Assembly (NCBI GenBank): GCA_048772705.1
Contig: JBLWGC010000121.1
Location: 124,001 to 188,000, forward strand
Direction of reading: 5' to 3'
From: Leidyana gryllorum EB-2025a
Lineage: Eukaryota; Apicomplexa
Length of the DNA: 64,000 bases
The notes below the pieces were generated by a model. The model saw only the letters and a program-made list of their open reading frames with translations. It was not told where the DNA came from and made no database searches. Below are positions 63,692 through 64,000 of this stretch, piece by piece. Position numbers and translations under genes: made by a program. The number at the start of each line of letters is the position of its first letter. The first letter of the stretch is position 1.

Positions 63692-64000
63692 ATGAGATTA
63701 CTCACATTTGCTACAATTACCTACACGGCTCTGGCCTCCGAGCTGTTTGGAGACCGCTTCCCTGCCATTCGGGAAGATGTCGCAATTGCAGAGGCCGACG
63801 CCTCCACTTATCCTATCGAATTTACTTCCTCAGAGGAGCTGACCGAGGAATCGTCGTCGGAGATAGTTGAAGACACTATCACGGAATCGCTTGACGATCC
63901 CTCCACACAACCGACACCTGAACCCACAGCGGCAACATTCCCAAGAGATACCGAGACCACCGTGGAGATTAGTACGGCATCACACTCCGATGTTGGGACA
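63692..64000 (+). CDS. Secreted Thr/Ser/Glu-rich protein, 3' partial (runs off the window)
   Basis: An open frame of 103 codons from ATG 63692 reaches the window edge without a stop. It starts with a likely signal peptide (MRLLTFATITYTALAS), then ~20 mixed residues (ELFGDRFPAIREDVA), then Glu/Ser/Thr-rich sequence (SSEELTEESSSEIVEDT, TPEPTAATFPRDTETTVE). This layout and composition resemble the non-repetitive start of the giant gene (MRLVLFFAL...). It may be a second long repeat protein. No domain is recognised, and introns beyond the edge cannot be judged. Confidence 0.65.
   Translation, partial: MRLLTFATITYTALASELFGDRFPAIREDVAIAEADASTYPIEFTSSEELTEESSSEIVEDTITESLDDPSTQPTPEPTAATFPRDTETTVEISTASHSDVGT

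Overview
The window looks like nuclear DNA of a gene-dense unicellular eukaryote. Spliceosomal GT-AG introns are very short (30-60 nt typical, 30-31 nt smallest), and genes sit tens of bases apart. The gene set includes ZCCHC9, GPATCH1, a Ca2+/H+ exchanger, GILT and a mitochondrial glycine-cleavage T-protein. The compact introns, tight same-strand gene runs, EF-hand light-chain-like protein and many secreted Ser/Thr-rich, GPI-anchor-like proteins would suit an alveolate parasite such as Perkinsus. No species-specific marker was seen, so this placement is only an inference.

Layout. 1-14,003 is a conserved housekeeping block. A ZCCHC9-like gene (+) meets the last of four closely packed minus-strand genes: EF-hand light chain, GPATCH1-like, acyl-protein-thioesterase-like hydrolase and a membrane protein, read right to left. 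A CAX-type exchanger (+), a GILT-like thiol reductase (-) and the T-protein gene (+) follow. Exons were placed by eye from splice consensus, reading-frame continuity and known family sequences.

14,372-48,778 carries surface-protein genes: two small secreted Ser/Thr-rich proteins, then one giant gene (15,920-48,778). The giant gene has a 191-nt signal-peptide exon and one 32.6-kb exon encoding about 10,939 residues. Most of it is five blocks of in-frame Thr/Ser/Glu/Asp/Val-rich tandem repeats, ending in a short hydrophobic GPI-type tail. Four more small or partial genes of the same style lie at 48,983, 61,806, 63,047 and 63,692 (the last runs off the window).

49,500-61,670 interrupts this cluster. 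It holds a 144-bp near-perfect hairpin, an LTR-like fragment, a 2.69-kb tandem array of three F-box-type genes (the first truncated and frameshifted), a stretch with no recognised gene, and a broken Ty3/gypsy-type LTR element on the minus strand.

The most unusual item is the giant repeat protein and its cluster of small GPI-like relatives. Together they look like a surface-coat (mucin/adhesin-like) locus that evolves by repeat expansion.
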